Part shown: positions 63,866-64,000 of the stretch, piece after piece | Numbering within the stretch: the stretch's first letter is position 1 | Layout of the letters: each line of letters opens with the position of its first letter | Notes under the pieces: model-generated | The model's input: only the letters and a program-made list of their open reading frames with translations | Database searches by the model: none | What the model was told of the DNA's origin: nothing | Source of the DNA: a virus | IMG/VR virus record: IMGVR_UViG_3300032356_000182 | Span: 31,739 to 95,738 of that record | Length of the DNA: 64,000 nucleotides | Reading direction: 5' to 3' (one strand) | Position numbers and translations under genes: made by a program

Positions 63866-63879
63866 CTATTCTACATCTA
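63866..63879 (-). promoter_or_regulatory. 14-bp leader motif, second copy
   Basis: On the minus strand AGATGTAGAATAGA, identical to 1410-1423. It overlaps the candidate -10 box of the leftward operon and lies about 55 bp before its first start codon. Confidence 0.4.
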
Positions 63880-63898
63880 AGACGAAAGATAGAGCAAA
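63869..63898 (-). promoter_or_regulatory. Candidate promoter of the leftward operon
   Basis: On the minus strand TTGCTC (63898-63893) and TAGAAT (63874-63869) are 18 bp apart, upstream of the first gene at 63812. The -10 has five of six consensus bases; the -35 is weak. Confidence 0.4.
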
Positions 63899-64000
63899 AA
63901 TGGAACTTCATCTATCCCTAGATTCTCTTGTATGCCTTCTAATTCAGGCCACAACGGATGAAGAATTTTTCTTTAATACTTTTTAGCCTTAGAGCAAAAA

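Noticed and set aside
1-64000. tRNA genes, integrase, reverse transcriptase or diversity-generating repeat
   Set aside because: No cloverleaf with a conserved T-arm, no tyrosine or serine recombinase motif and no RT YxDD-type protein were found by reading; absence is not proof without a dedicated scan.

Overview
This window is a large part of a tailed double-stranded DNA phage or prophage genome. It holds, in order, a large terminase subunit, a Mu-like portal, a minor head protein, a Mu I-like prohead protease with an internal scaffold start, a capsid protein, head-tail connectors, a tail tube, a 1466-residue tape measure, baseplate and fibre proteins, a lytic transglycosylase and holin candidates. 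No tail sheath was recognised, so a long flexible (siphovirus) tail is likely. No integrase, polymerase or other replication gene was seen, so the genome must continue outside the window. The host is not certain. Good Shine-Dalgarno sequences, frequent TTG/GTG starts, sigma-70-like promoters and a RemA-family regulator fit a bacterium such as a member of the Chloroflexota or Bacillota. Most of the window is AT-rich. GC-rich patches (about 1.46-1.70, 52.0-55.1, 56.2-58.2 and 62.6-63.8 kb) look like acquired cassettes.

Layout. 0.1-4.4 kb: small accessory genes, one with an apparent frameshift and several with perfect hairpins inside the coding sequence. 4.5-25.1 kb: packaging and portal genes interleaved with seven proteins that carry 15 copies of a glycine-rich tag beginning LGGPGSG. 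The tag separates or precedes domains that look like R-S-E ADP-ribosyltransferases (seven copies), a PARP-type transferase, two zinc metallopeptidases, an HD phosphohydrolase and less clear relatives. Small Cys-rich zinc-ribbon proteins lie between them. 25.2-28.4 kb: protease/scaffold, decoration protein, capsid, connector. 28.4-40.2 kb: five glycosyltransferases, two radical SAM enzymes, a methyltransferase and a sugar epimerase are inserted among head-tail and tail-tube genes. 40.3-55.1 kb: dCTP deaminase, tail completion, tape measure, baseplate, a tail protein with leucine-rich repeats, and fibre proteins. 55.2-61.7 kb: lysis and glycoside-hydrolase-like genes, zinc-ribbon proteins and a phosphoesterase. 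61.8-63.8 kb: a five-gene minus-strand operon ending in a RemA-like regulator; its three upstream genes are tiled with perfect hairpins.

Main hypothesis: the tag, with the amphipathic basic helix that usually precedes it, targets effector proteins to the inside of the prohead. The Mu I-like protease would then cut at the tags, splitting the polyproteins into separate ADP-ribosyltransferase, peptidase and HD effectors that are injected with the DNA, like the Alt and internal proteins of T4 but far more elaborate. Tag and linker DNA is nearly identical between distant genes, so the same segments could act as recombination joints for swapping effector domains. This is inference from sequence patterns and gene order; none of it was tested by database search.
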